Made by a program: the position numbers and the translations under genes
Source of the DNA: Cyanoderma ruficeps
Taxonomy: Eukaryota; Chordata; Aves; Passeriformes; Timaliidae
Length of the DNA: 64,000 nt
Assembly: GCA_008694505.1 (NCBI GenBank)
Contig: VZDJ01000063.1
Span: 940,828-1,004,827 of the forward strand
Reading direction: 5' to 3'
In this document: positions 34,396-45,760 of the stretch, piece by piece
How the letters are laid out: each line of letters starts with the position of its first letter
Numbering within the stretch: the first letter of the stretch is position 1
Notes under the pieces: model-generated
Told to the model about the DNA's origin: nothing
The model's input: the letters and a program-made list of their open reading frames with translations, nothing else
Database searches by the model: none

Positions 34396-34602
34396 CAGGA
34401 GAATCCCTGCATTGCCAGCAGGAGAATCCCTGCATTTCCAGCAGGAGAGTCCCTGCATTTCCAGCAGGAGAATCCCTGCATTTCCAGCGGGAGAATCCCT
34501 GCATTTCCAGCAGGAGAATCCCTGCATTTCCAGCGGGAGAATCCCTGCATTTCCAGCAGGAGAGTCCCTGCATTTCCAGCAGGAGAGTCCCTGCATTTCC
34601 AG
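34396..34602. repeat. 23-bp minisatellite, 9 copies
   Basis: Nine head-to-tail copies of a 23-bp unit, built from CAGGAGAATCC, CTGCATTT and CCAG, run without indels. The only recurrent variants are AAT versus AGT near the start and CAG versus CGG at the junction. They occur in a patterned order, which points to expansion of multi-unit blocks. Because 23 is not a multiple of 3, the array keeps both strands open and generates artificial repeat proteins. Confidence 0.97.
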
Positions 34603-34848
34603 CAGGAGCCGGGATAACGGCACTGAGGGGCTCAGGAGACAGGGTTAGAAAGGCTAAAATTCTCAGTGGCCAGGGTTCCAGGGGCAGGGGAGGGAGATGG
34701 GAGTGAAAAAATGTGTTTAAAAGGGGAAAAGAGGGAAAGGAGAGGGAGACAGAGGAGAGGTATCAACAGGCAGGTCTGTGTGCAGGGAAAGCAGATGGAA
34801 CTTCAGCCCCCCGGATTTTGTGCGTGTTCTGCATATCCTCAGGCTTTA

Positions 34849-35129
34849 TTCAGGATAAAGGGAATGGTTTTGCACCTGATTCCTTTGAAGGTGGGGTTTA
34901 TATATCCTTACTCCATATTCTGTATTTAGGGAATCTGCTTGGTCCTGATTCCTCTGAAAGAGGTGTTTCTATATCCTTATTCTACATCTTTATTCCATTT
35001 TCTGGATATAGGGAATCCGTTTGGTCCCGATTCCTCTGAAAGGAGTGTCTATATATCCTTTTTTTTACATCTTCATTCCATATTCTGGATATAGGGAATC
35101 CATTTGGTCCCGACCCCTTTGAAGGGGGG
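34849..35129. repeat. Diverged tandem repeat, ~69-84-bp units, 4 copies
   Basis: Four units each begin GGGAAT and continue with a (T/C)TTGGTCC(T/C)GATTCCTCTGAA-like stretch, a TATATCCTT segment and CCATATTCTGGATATA. Starts are near 34859, 34928, 35010 and 35094, and the last copy is partial. The copies are more diverged than those of the neighbouring 23-bp array. Confidence 0.85.
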
Positions 35130-35534
35130 ATCGTTTTCCTGCAAACCTCAGTCGCACTCAACAACAACGAAAAAGCAATTTATAAAGACAACATAAAGGC
35201 CTGGCTGTAGCAGGGTGGGAAAAGATTTAATAGCCCAGAGGGAGAGGGGAAGATGGATGAACCCAGATAATTCCTGAGAAACTCTGCAGAGAGGTGGAGC
35301 AGCACAACCCAATAAAACTCACAGGGAAATCTTCCCTCCCCTCATTGGAAATCCATCCTCGTTGCCAGGGGAGTCTCTGATCGTCCAGGGAAGTGTCCAA
35401 AAAAGCCCAAACACTTTTTAGGGAGTGACCCTGCATTGCTCTGCTCAGCAGCATTTTGGGGGTGTTTTTTCCCTCCATTATTGTTGCAATGCCTACAGAA
35501 AAAGAAGCTGAGAGCTTGAACCTGATTCACCTTT

Positions 35535-35724
35535 CAGCTGTAATCTCCTAAAAGTTGGGTGCTAAAAGCTGGGTTTCCTGAAAGTTGGGTCCTAAAAGTT
35601 TGGTTTCCTAAAAGTTTGGTTTCCTAAAACTTGGGTTTCCATTCTCAACTCAGCTGAAATCTCCTACAAGTTGAGTTTCCTAAAAGCTGGGCCCTAGAAG
35701 TTGACTTTCCATTCTCAACTCTTT
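35535..35724. repeat. ~17-bp tandem repeat with 116-bp higher-order period
   Basis: Repeated CCTAAAAGTTGGGTTT-like units (about 17 bp) fill the interval. A larger duplication is visible: CAGCTGTAATCTCC at 35535 recurs as CAGCTGAAATCTCC at 35651. The sequence TTTCCATTCTCAACTC closes both blocks, near 35637 and 35707. The array probably grew by slippage and then by block duplication. Confidence 0.88.
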
Positions 35725-36999
35725 GTTCCGGTGTTTTGCATCCGAAATAAAGAGATTTAAGCAGCTCTGGAGGTAAATCAACCAGGCCTGAAGTAGAGGA
35801 AATGATGGACACTACCAGCCTCAACTCTGGATTTTAAATGATTGAAGTTAGTCAGGGAAAGTCTCGTTCACTGAGGCAGTTTGAGGAAAAACAATAAAGA
35901 ATTACAGGTATAAGGGCCTAACTCCTGTCCTAATTAACAAATAATCCCCAAAAACAGCCCTCAGTGACCTGAGGTCCCCCCTGGCTCTGCCTGGTGGGAA
36001 GCTGCAGGACTTGACCCCTGCGTCGTCTCCCAAAGAAGATGCCAGCTGATGAAACTGATTCAAAAAAGAAGTTTACTTGCTGAAAACATCACCTCAACCT
36101 GACCAGCATCTAACCCAATCAATCTGCTGAGCTGCCCCATTTTTCACCCACAAAACATCTTTGCTTTGGTAATTATCAATCACCTTTCTTGCAGAAAGGT
36201 TCCTCCATTTTATTTTGGTTTTTTTTTTTTTTAACTACTCAATCCTTGGAGAGACAGATGAATTTTAATGATTTAGATTATTAACCTAAAGGTTGATCCA
36301 GACTGGGAGGAACAGAATAATTTGTTTAATCATTATTATTATTTATAATTATTTAACATAGGGGAGAAAAATATCACCTTAAATGTCATCATGATGCTTT
36401 TTTAATTGCCTCGGATGAAATTCAGAATAATCATTACCCTGTAAATGTATACAGATCTAATTTTAAATACCCTAAGATGCTGGATTTTTCTCTGGAAAAT
36501 GCAGAGGATGCATGTTCATTACTGGATAGGGAATTGCAAAGACAGAAAGGAATTGATCAACCAGTTATTGAAAATTAATTCTTTTCCCAAATCACAGCTG
36601 GGCTGTTATTTGACGTGAAGCAGAAGAAGCTGAGCCAGGTAATTTTTTCTTATTCTCTCATTCCAGAACTTCAGGATGTGCCCTTTAGGAGGAGGGATGA
36701 TTTGTGGATGCCTAAAAACGTGCTTTTCATTTGTAATATTGGTGTTGTGGAGTTATCTGCACTACGAGTGGTCACCCTGAGGGGTGGCCAGCGCGAGGAA
36801 AACTTCCATCTGTGAGGAATTCTGGAGCCCAGCCCCACACGGGGTGTGGAAAACCACAGGAAATACACAAAACTCAGTCATTCCAAAGGAATTGTTGCTG
36901 GTTTCGTTTGGTTTGGTGTTTGTTGGGGTTTTGAGGGGGGGTTCGTGCAGCTTCTTTTTGGAGATGAACAGCATAAAAAAAATAAGGTTTGGGATGGAA
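35725..36999. other. AT-rich unique stretch, possible conserved element
   Basis: No gene was recognised. The repeat-free AT-rich core at 36240-36500 includes TTTAATGATTTAG, TTTGTTTAATCATTATTATT and GCTTTTTTAATTGCC, words typical of homeodomain or FOX binding but also of ordinary AT-rich DNA. No other signal was found. Confidence 0.4.
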
Positions 37000-37150
37000 T
37001 AGGGTGCCCAGAGCAGCTGTGGATCCCTGGAAGTGTCCCCGGGCAGGTTGGAGCAGCCTGGGATGGTGGAAGGTGTCCCTGCCCGTGGCAGGGGTGGAAG
37101 GAGGAGATATTTAAGGTCCTGTCCAACCCAAACCATTCTGGGGTTCAGTG
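37000..37150 (+). mobile_element. CR1 LINE 3' fragment, sense strand
   Basis: In order, the sequence shows AGGGTGCCCAGAGCAGCTGT, CCCTGGAAGTGTCCCCGGGC, TTGGAGCAGCCTGGGATGG, the GGTGTCCCTGCCCGTGGCAG type, then a TTTAAGGTCCTGTCCAACCC stretch and AAACCATTCTGGGGTTC. This is one of the best-preserved CR1 tails in the window. It is 5'-truncated and non-coding. Confidence 0.93.
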
Positions 37151-37528
37151 AAGGACGATCCTGTGCAGGACCAGCATCTCCAGGGAATGAACAGCACAAA
37201 AATGGGATATGGGGCTGCATCCTGCCCTGTGCCCCTACAAACACACCCTAAACCAGGGACAGGTCCCATCCAATGGAGCCAGATGGGAACTGAGTCCATC
37301 CCAGAGCCCACCCTGCTCATCCCTGCAGGTTCTGGGGGTCTGGGATCAGTGGAGGAGCTCAGTTTTCCAAGGACACCCGCCAGCACCATCCCCAGGGGCT
37401 GCAGGGCTGCCCCAGGGCACGTTCCTGACAGGAAAACTGCACAGATCACCCAAAAGGGGGAAAGGGAGAAGTAAAGGATCCCCTAGCCCAGTGCCAGGCA
37501 ACACAAAGCTCCTGAGTTTGCTGCAGTT

Positions 37529-37905
37529 CCAGCAGGTAACCATGCATTTCTCCTTGCTCACGCTGGATTTTCCAAATCCCTTGGAGATCCAGCAGGTACC
37601 CCTGCATTTGTCCCTGCTCGCACTGGATTATCCAAAGCCCCTGGACATCCAGCAGGTCTCCCTGCATTTTCCCTGCCCACATCTGATTTTCCAAGGCCCT
37701 TGGACATCCAGCAGGTCTCCCTGCATTTTCCCTGCCCACATCTGATTTTCCAAAGCCCCTGGACATCCAATAGGTACCCCTGCATTTGTCCCTGCTCGCA
37801 CTGGATTATCCAAAGCCCCTGGATTCCAGCAGGTATCCCTGCACTTTTCCCTGGTCACATTTGATTTTCCAAGGCCCTCGGGGCGCGGCAGGTGACCCTG
37901 GGTTC
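37529..37905. repeat. 59/60-bp minisatellite, about 6 copies
   Basis: Unit boundaries marked by CCAGCAGGT fall at 37529, 37589, 37649, 37708, 37767 and 37826, giving two 60-bp units then 59-bp units. A degenerate seventh starts near 37885. Each unit contains a CCCTGCATTT stretch, a TCCCTGCTC(G/A)C or CCCTGCCCACAT segment, TGATTTTCCAA or TGGATTATCCAA, and GCCCCTGGACAT. The types alternate in blocks, so larger segments have been duplicated. Confidence 0.95.
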
Positions 37906-40900
37906 CTCCCTGCTCCCGCTGGGTTTTGCAGAGCCCTGTGTCCCCCCGGGCTGGGTTAGGGCCCGGCCCGTGCCCGTGCTGGGGACAGGCCCCACGAGCC
38001 CGGCCTCAGGGAAACATTTGCATTTTCCTTGGCACAGGTACAGCATTCAGGATTCTTTCAGGCCAGGCCAATTAAAACAAGCTGAAAACTGCTGAGGGAA
38101 GCAGTTTCAGGCAGGATCTGCTTACATTCCCCCTCGGAGAAAAGCGGGGGGCCCACTTGCTGTAACTCTCTCCCTCTCTGCACAGCGTGGGGTTTGAGCT
38201 GGGTTTTTTCTTTTTTTTTTTTTTTTTCCCTTCTTTCTTTTTTTTTCCTTCTCTTTTTTAAGGTGGAATAACTTGTGCCCTTTACACAGGGGCTCTAAGA
38301 GATGGGTGGCAGGACTTGAGAATGTGGCTTCATTTTCAAACCAGGCTGTAAAACCAAATTGAGGCATGGGAATTTTTTTTTTTTTAAATAAGAGGGGGAA
38401 AAATAAAGGAAAAAACCACCAGCCCCAAAACTGGTAACTCTGCACAGATTAACACACTTTACCTCCTTCACAAACCTTGCATGGTATTTTCTTAAAAAGG
38501 AATAAAGCCACGTAATTAACAATCAGTTGAAGCCTAAGGCTTTTCTGCCACCACAGAGACTATTCAATGCCTACTGGCTCTCCTAACACACTCCCATTAC
38601 TCCTGGGTTTCATTTTGGACAGCTTCTTTCAAACCTCAGCTGTGTTGTAAATGCAAGCTGACAGGTTAAAAGATACCATTTTTATACCCCTGAGCAAATA
38701 AAGGAAAATAAAATTTAAAAAGCCCATCCTACCGGGGCGGCTTTATTTTACAGTGACAATCCTCACGTGCTGCAGGAAGGCTGGAGGAATGATGAAGCGT
38801 CCCAGGGATGGGAGGATATGTGGTTCAAAGGGTCAGGATTCTGCATCCACCCTTTTATCCTGAAAAAAACCCCATTTTCTTGGCAGTGCCCTTCCCAGAG
38901 CCCAGAGTGGCAACTCTTCCAAAGCCCTGCGTGCCAGGACTGCCACAGAGAAAACACCTGCGAATGCCCCTGCATCAATCTGGGGGGGAAAACGGGCTAA
39001 TCCAGCAGAACAAACCACGGCACAGGGATTTGCATTTGTTTTCATGGCTCTGAATGAGGCCGTGTCACTCCTGGGCTCGGGCTGAATGCAGGGGAAATGT
39101 GCATTGCATGTAAAATCTGCGTCCCTTTGGGGTCGAGCTGGGTTCCAAGCAGTGACAGAAGCCACAGGGGTCTGAGCCCAAATTTCTTTTCACCTTGATG
39201 AAGCAGCACCGGACTCACACAAACACCAACAGCTCCCATCAATGCCTGAGCACCCAGAGCAAGCCAGAGAAACTAAATCACAACCAGAAACTAAATCATC
39301 AACCTGCCACGTCATCCCTCACCTAATTGTCACCAAGATGTTAATGAGAGGCCCGGGAGGAACAAAACAGGTGACAGCTGGAGAGAACAGAAAGGATTGG
39401 AGACAGCAGAAACACCAGATTCCTCAGATCATCCGTGAGAGGAGACAATTCTCTTTTTGCTTTCAGAGCCCTGCTCTAGGAACAGGCTGGCCCAGGGGAC
39501 TGGGAAAGTAGGACATGAGGACTATTCTGGATCAAAATCCTTTTCTTTTTCAAAGGCTGCCGGGTGCCCTCCTCAACGACCTCGCTGGTCACCTGCCACA
39601 CAGGTGCCTCCAAAGGCATTTACTGATTTCAGCAGGGCAGACAAAGGACTGACACCAACAGTCCCTGAGGCACAGGGAACGTGCCATGAGCATCCTGTGA
39701 TCCCAGCTCTGCCTGCACACAGCAGGGGTTCCTGATCTCTGAAAGGGTGAGCAGGTCCCCAGATTTCATAACGGAGGGCAGTGTGTGACATCCACGTGGG
39801 GACTTTGATGCTGGAGTGGGAAGCCCTGGAAAGGACCCAGCTGATCAGCTCCCGTTCCTGCCCTGCTCCACAGCCCCTCCTCTCCTCTCCAACTGCACCT
39901 CCCAGCCCTCTCATCCACAGGCAAAATGGCTTTTATCTGGTAGAAATCTTCTCCTGCTTTCTTCCCTCACAGGGGAACTTCATGCAGCCTCCACGTGGAT
40001 TCACCTCCCCACAGCGACAATCAAAACCAAACTGCAACATCCTCCAGGCAGAGATCTCCTCTCCAGGTGTAGGCAAGGACTGGACAGGTGATGGTCAATG
40101 GAAATCCAGGTTAAAAGGGAAAGAATACAAAGAAAATCTTTGCAACTGAGCTGCCCTGAGGCGGACCAAGGTTCCACCTACCTGGGACACCTGGTGACAT
40201 TTGCTGAGGTCATCCCCCAAGCTGGGATTCCCTCAGCCATGCCCTACTAGGCAGCCTTTCCTCCTGGGCTTCAAGAGGGAGAAAAAAGGAGGCAAAAAAG
40301 AAAAGACTTGATCAGGAAACACCCACTTGGTCACATCCTGAGCAATTCCCGAGAGGCCAGCGGGCCCAGTGTTCCTGCTGTCCCCTCAGGGATGGTATTT
40401 CCCACTCCCACCTTTCCCCCTCCTCCTTATCTCCCTGCCCCGGCCCCCTGAGCCTGCCTGAGCCCAGCAGTGCAGATTAGGAGCCCAGCAATGCACAGAC
40501 TCCCCCAGACAGCCTGGAGAGATAAAAGCAGCCAAACACTGTCCAGAGACAGCCAGGGCAGAGCTGGGCTCCCTCTGGGTGATGCCTGGGACTGGGGACA
40601 CTCCAGCAGCTGTGAGTCCTAGAGGCAGAAACCTTTCTTTCTGCTCTCTTAAGTATGAATCAATGAAATATAAATCAAATTTTCCAAAATACCCAATGGA
40701 AACCTGCTGCTCCGGGGTGCCAAGGAGCAGCCACTGCCACCCTGCAGGAGTCCAGCTCTGCTGTCCTTTCACACGCCTCTGTCTGCCCCTCGAATGAGCC
40801 AGCAGCATTGATCAGGGCAAACAGCTCCGTGGCAAAGTGCCGGCCCCATCTGTGGGGCCCAGCAGAGCTGTCCCCTCTCCCTGGGTCCCTCCGTGGTGAC

Positions 40901-41980
40901 AGGAGAAGAGCTGGGGGTGACACAGCAGCACAGAGACCGTGAGTGACAGGGCAGGGACACGCGGGGCAGTGTCCAGGGGACTCTCCGGAGCAGGAGCTGT
41001 CACGTTTATCCCGGGCTCCTCCAGAGCCGGTTGGAGCCGTCGGGCAGAGCACACAAAAGGGCCATTCAGGGCAGCCCGGCAGCACGAACAAAGCAGATGC
41101 TCCGGGCAAGTCTGCAAAGGCCCCGGCACAGAAGGTTGGCAAAGCTCCTCTCCCAAATCAGGGCCCATCTCCTCGGCAGCATGGGCAGCCCTGGAGCAGC
41201 CCCTGCCAGTGGCACTGGCTGGGGGACAAAGCTTGGCAGGGAACAGGGATGCAGAATAAACCGAAGCTCAGAGGCCACCAGAGCTTTTAAACTCCTCCAC
41301 CAAGTTCGGCCGGTGAGGTCTGTTGGGTGGGTTTTTGTTGTTTTTTTTTTTCCCCCACTGTTTTGGCAAATGAAGGAGTGGAATGGGAAAGTAAAAGCTC
41401 CCATCTGACCTGCTGGGAACCTCACTCTTTGTGAAACACCCCAGAGGTCAAGGTGCAGGGAATGTGTGTTAGAGGTGAGGCTTCAGAGGCTGCAGGGTGG
41501 CACTGAGAGATTCTGAAACTCTCCTAAAAGAGGATGCAATAAATCAGTTCTAAAAACCAGGGACTGGTCTAAGCGAGGTCAGTTTTCTATCTGGAAAGCA
41601 AAAGGGAAGATTCAAATGCTTTAAGTGAGGAGGAAAAAATAAAAACAAACCAAAACCCAGTTTGAAATGAACTTCCTACTTACTTAAAGACCAATCCAAG
41701 CTGCTTTTTTGTTCCTAGCTGGTATTTCAGGAATGAGCCCGGCCAAAGGCACCTGGTCTGGTTTTACAGACTGAACCACTTTTGGAAAGGAGTCAGATGG
41801 GATTTGGACAAAAACAACGGAGGCCCAGACACGGAGGCTGCCCTGGGAGAGCGTACCAGCTGTCTGCTCAGCCTCAAACCTCTCATCATGTGCTTGCAGG
41901 GAAGGCAGGGGGACCTGTTAGGGGTGGCTCAGCTCCCTGCCCGTGGCTCCAAGGCTGGGAGGAAAACCCTGGCTCCAGGG
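37906..41980. other. Unique non-coding stretch
   Basis: A long pyrimidine tract (about 38206-38260) and a T-run at about 41339-41352 are low complexity. GC-rich sequence at 37906-38010 follows the minisatellite. The remainder has overlapping chance open frames of 60-155 codons on both strands, with no domain seen. No mobile-element tail was recognised. Confidence 0.45.
38206..38262. repeat. Long polypyrimidine tract
   Basis: A C/T-only run dominated by T extends over about 55 bp. It creates a lysine/arginine-rich artificial open frame on the minus strand. Such tracts can form triplex-like DNA and are prone to length error. Confidence 0.9.
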
Positions 41981-42058
41981 AAACTGCAAACTCTGGGCAA
42001 GGCAGGGCACGGGCACTGCAAACTGCAAACTCTGGGCAAGGCAGGGCACGGGCACTGC
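41981..42058. repeat. Two-copy identical 39-bp tandem duplication
   Basis: A 39-bp block starting AAACTGCAAACTCTGGGC at 41981 is repeated without mismatch at 42020-42058. Identity of the copies suggests a very recent event, and it may be polymorphic. Thirty-nine is a multiple of 3, so the translation repeats as a 13-residue block. The host open frame has no other coding evidence. Confidence 0.96.
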
Positions 42059-42460
42059 AAACAGCAGCACGAGCAGAGGTGGGTGCTGGAGCTCGGGAGG
42101 GCGGCAGGGGGAAGTTGGCAGGGCCTGGCTGGCCAAAAGCACCTGCCGGGCCCTGAGCTGGGAGGTTGGCAGTGGTGTCCAGTATAAACCACCTGCCCTC
42201 AGCACCAGCCTGGCACGGCCCCTTCCCAGCCCCATCCACCCCTGCCGTGGGCAGCGTGGGGAACACGGGGAGCCAGCACTGCCTCAAAGCAAAACAAACC
42301 TTGGAAAGGAACGTGTGAAAAACCGCTGCAGGCCTCTCCTTGGCCTGTTGGAATGGCCAGCCCCGCTGACAGACAGGCCAGCAGGGTTTGGGAGCTGGAA
42401 GACTGCCGTGCCTGCTCTCTGTGCCTCAATTCCGAGACCCCGGCGTCCTCAGGGTTGTCC

Positions 42461-42695
42461 TTCACTGAATCCCAGGATGGTTTAGGATGGAAGGAACCTT
42501 AAAGCTCATCCAGTGCCACCCCTGGGACACCGCCACTCTCCCAGGGTGCTCCCAGACCTGGCCTTGGACACTTCCAGGCCACTTCCAGCAGCCACAGGTT
42601 CCCTGGGCACCCTGTGCCAGGGCCTCGCCACCCTCTGGTCACCTCCCTAACATCTCACCCCAAATCTCTCCTCTTGCAGTTTAAAACTAAACAAC
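42461..42695 (-). mobile_element. CR1 LINE 3' fragment, antisense
   Basis: The plus strand shows a tail remnant (TTCACTGAATCCCAGGATGG), then AAGGAACCTTAAAGCTCATC, CCTGGCCTTGGACACTTCCA, CAGCCACAGGTTCCCTGGGC and GTGCCAGGGCCTCGCCACCC. It ends in CTCTTGCAGTTTAAAACT, matching antisense CR1 over about 235 bp. It is the longest continuous CR1 piece alongside 15885-16122. Confidence 0.93.
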
Positions 42696-45600
42696 ATCTA
42701 GTGCTAAGGTCAGCAGCATCTCCAGCTGAGTGCGGCCCCTCCTCCCTGGGAGCTTTGTGCATGAACTTGGAGTGAATTCACCCAGGCCCCTGCACAGGGG
42801 GCTCTGATCTCCTCACGGGGCCTCTTGTTGCTGCCACGAAGCAGGAAAGCTCCAAACGTGGCTCATACCAACCCCACCTCTCACTAATCTGTTTTGTCAG
42901 CTCATCAGAACCTTGAAAGCAACCTTTAAGTGCTGGGAGGCATCCTGGTTTCTAATTAGGCTCCACAGATTTCGTGGTTTAGTCAAGCCAACCTGGCTCA
43001 CTGCTGCAGCCTCAAACATGTGCACTTGGAATCACTTTTTCCACTCAGAAAGAGATAAGGCCCCCAGTTTCCTCCCCTCAGATAAGCTGAAGGAGAAAAG
43101 AACATGAAGTCATGTCCCCGCCACCCCAAATCCGTGTGGTTCTGCATCCCATCTCCACAGCCCCAGCTGTGCTCTACTGGCATCCAAAGCCAGAAACTGA
43201 AGCACAGGATATTCCAAGGGGTGGAGAACAAAGGAATCCAGGGATTTCTAAGCCATCAGAAAAGGTTTGATAAGCTACTGTTCACTGCCACCATTATTTG
43301 TATTTTCAGAAGTGTCTCGCTGTTCTCAGCACTTTGCCAACAACAAGCCAGAACTCACAGACTCTCCCAAACAACTACAAAATGCAAAAAAAGCAGGAAA
43401 CTCAAAACTGACTCACTCTGCCTGATTATAAAGCACTTTCTGAAACTTTTCATCAGCCATTTGCTCCCTATAAGAAAAAAAAAAAGATCTAATACAATTT
43501 ATTGAGTCATTTCAGCCTTGCAAGTGTGTAATTCCTGATAGCAGGGAATTTCCACTGGGCCATTTTGGATCACCCTTAGAACCATCTGCAGAGCCTGAGT
43601 GACCAGGGATGCTGCTCAGAGCTGTGGCAGCGAGTCCAGGGACAGGGCACTGACCTGGTGCAGAGGTGACCCAGAGCTGGTGTTCCCTTGGAATACAACT
43701 TGAACCTTGGCAATCCGTCCTTGGCCATGGCATTGCCTCCTCATCCAGCTGCCAAAAGGAGATCTGAAATGAAAACAATTAACATCCATCACTCACGGGC
43801 TTGTTGTTCGTTGTTTTGGGTTTCTTTTCCTTACTAAGAATCCAAACCTGTATCTTAGATAAACAAAACAAAGCGTTTGGCCCTGAACAAATGTGGGTAA
43901 GGGACTCATGGCTGGGCTGTGTCCCCTGGAATGCTGTGAATTCCCTCCCCTCGGACGGGTTCATTATCCTGCTGCTGCGGCCCCCAACCCTGACTGTTCC
44001 CAGGGACGTGCCCCGAGGCTTGGGCACATCTCACTTACCTTCAGGGAGCGCCTGAGGAAGCTGAAGGTGAGGAGGGTCCCCGGGGCACTCCCACCATGAC
44101 AGGGGCTCCTCTGGAGGCTCCAGCTCTCAGCATTAGCCACAGTGCCTCAGGGCAAGGCAAAGCAGCTGCTGGGAGCCAGCCAGAGCCTCGGAGCAGCTTT
44201 TCCCTGTGCTCCCTCATCCCGGCTGCTCCTTGGCTCCCACCCAGGAGTGCAGCACCTGGGCAAGGCTCCAGCCCAGCTCAGCCTCCCCAGACAGGGGGCA
44301 CAGGGGGCTGCAGCCTCACACAGCCCATCCTCCCTTCCCACAGCTCCCAGCACTGCTGCAGCCCCCAGGACGCGGAATTGTGTCCTTCAGGGCAAGACAG
44401 CACTAAAACCCAACAGGGTGAGAAGCTGCAGAGCTCTGCCTTGTCTTTGCAGCCCATATTTTGTCGAGAAGGGATTAATTAATGAGCAGTGGGCAAGCCC
44501 CCAGTGGTTCCCTGGCAGCTCCGTCACTGTGGAGATCCAGCAGTCCAGGGCTGCTCCCACTGCTTGTCCTGGCAGGAAGGTGCCCACACCCAGCCAGGAC
44601 CCACATCCCTCCTGGGCTGGTTGTAACTCTGGTGGAGCTACTCCAGGGTTACCCCAGTGCCACGGGGAGGAGAGAGCCCCAGCCTGTGTGCAGATGGTTC
44701 CCCCTCTCCTTTGGAGGGGCTGAATGACTTTTCAAACCTTTGATTCCCCGATGTATTCACTTCAGGAGACACAAAAGTACAAAATCTCAGCATGGAGTGA
44801 CTCCCTCGCTTGCTTTATTTTTTTTTTTTTTTCCTTCCCACACTCCCCCCACCCCTTGTCTTTTCATTTCTTCTCTCCCTGGACAGTTTTATAATTTTGG
44901 CCTGTGGCCAGAAAGTCTGTCCTGATTAGCCTGGGCTGGCTGTGAAACACCTGCAGCCCATTAGAGCAGGAGGAGGGGGAAAAAAAATTCCCTTGTCATA
45001 GGTGAAGTAATGACCACTTCTGCCTTTGTTTCAACACTAGAAGGACAGTCAGGAGGAGAAGCGAAAAACCCACGGCCTCACCACCTCACCTGCCACTGAC
45101 TGGTCTCAACTGCAGCCACTGGGTCATTTTTGTCTGATGGGTGACTCCAGTAATTCGTCGTCACTTCACCCCGGTGAGATTTACAGGCCATTAAACATGA
45201 ACTGCCCTTGCTGCGTTTGAACAGTGCCCCCTGCACCTCATCCTCTCTCCCTGTGAGGAGCTCACCAGGCAGAAACTTCCCTCTGGGCAGGTTCCAACTG
45301 CACTGGCTCCTGGAATATCCTTCCCATGTCCCAGCCACTGCCAGGGCCAGCAGAGCCTCCACGGTGTCAGTGTCCCCAGGAAGGGACAGACACGAGTCCC
45401 ATGGCCCCAAAAGGGTGACCAGGGCACAGCAGAGATGCAGAGGTCGTACTCAAGGCACCGGTGAAGCTCTTGGCTCTGGCACAGCACAGGATTTTTTATA
45501 ATAAACCCAGAAATCGCCATGATCTGGGTACACGGTGACACGGGGGGACAGTGAGAGGCAAAACTCCCAGCTCAGCTCAAAGCCCAGCTCAGCGTGTCCC

Positions 45601-45760
45601 TGCAGGACTCTCCACCACTTGTGACCCCAAAACCCCTCCCAGAGTTGTGTTTGTACAGCAGGATGGCCGTTCCTCCAAAGAGGGGCTCGGTGCCTGCTAA
45701 GATGTGGCAGCAAAGAGATCAAAATGTCCCTTAAATCCCTCCTGATCTGCAGGGCCACAG
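42696..45760. other. Unique non-coding stretch
   Basis: No repeat family or gene was recognised. A T-run of 14 lies at about 44819-44833. Open frames of up to 193 codons (44142-44723) are in GC-rich sequence and have no domain signature. The block 45000-45230 is repeat-free with mixed composition and carries no identifiable motif cluster. Confidence 0.5.

Noticed and set aside
34059..34706. 215-codon open frame with repeated 'SLHFQQE' blocks
   Set aside because: It is a translation of the 23-bp minisatellite. The 23-residue protein period equals three DNA units, as expected for an artefact.
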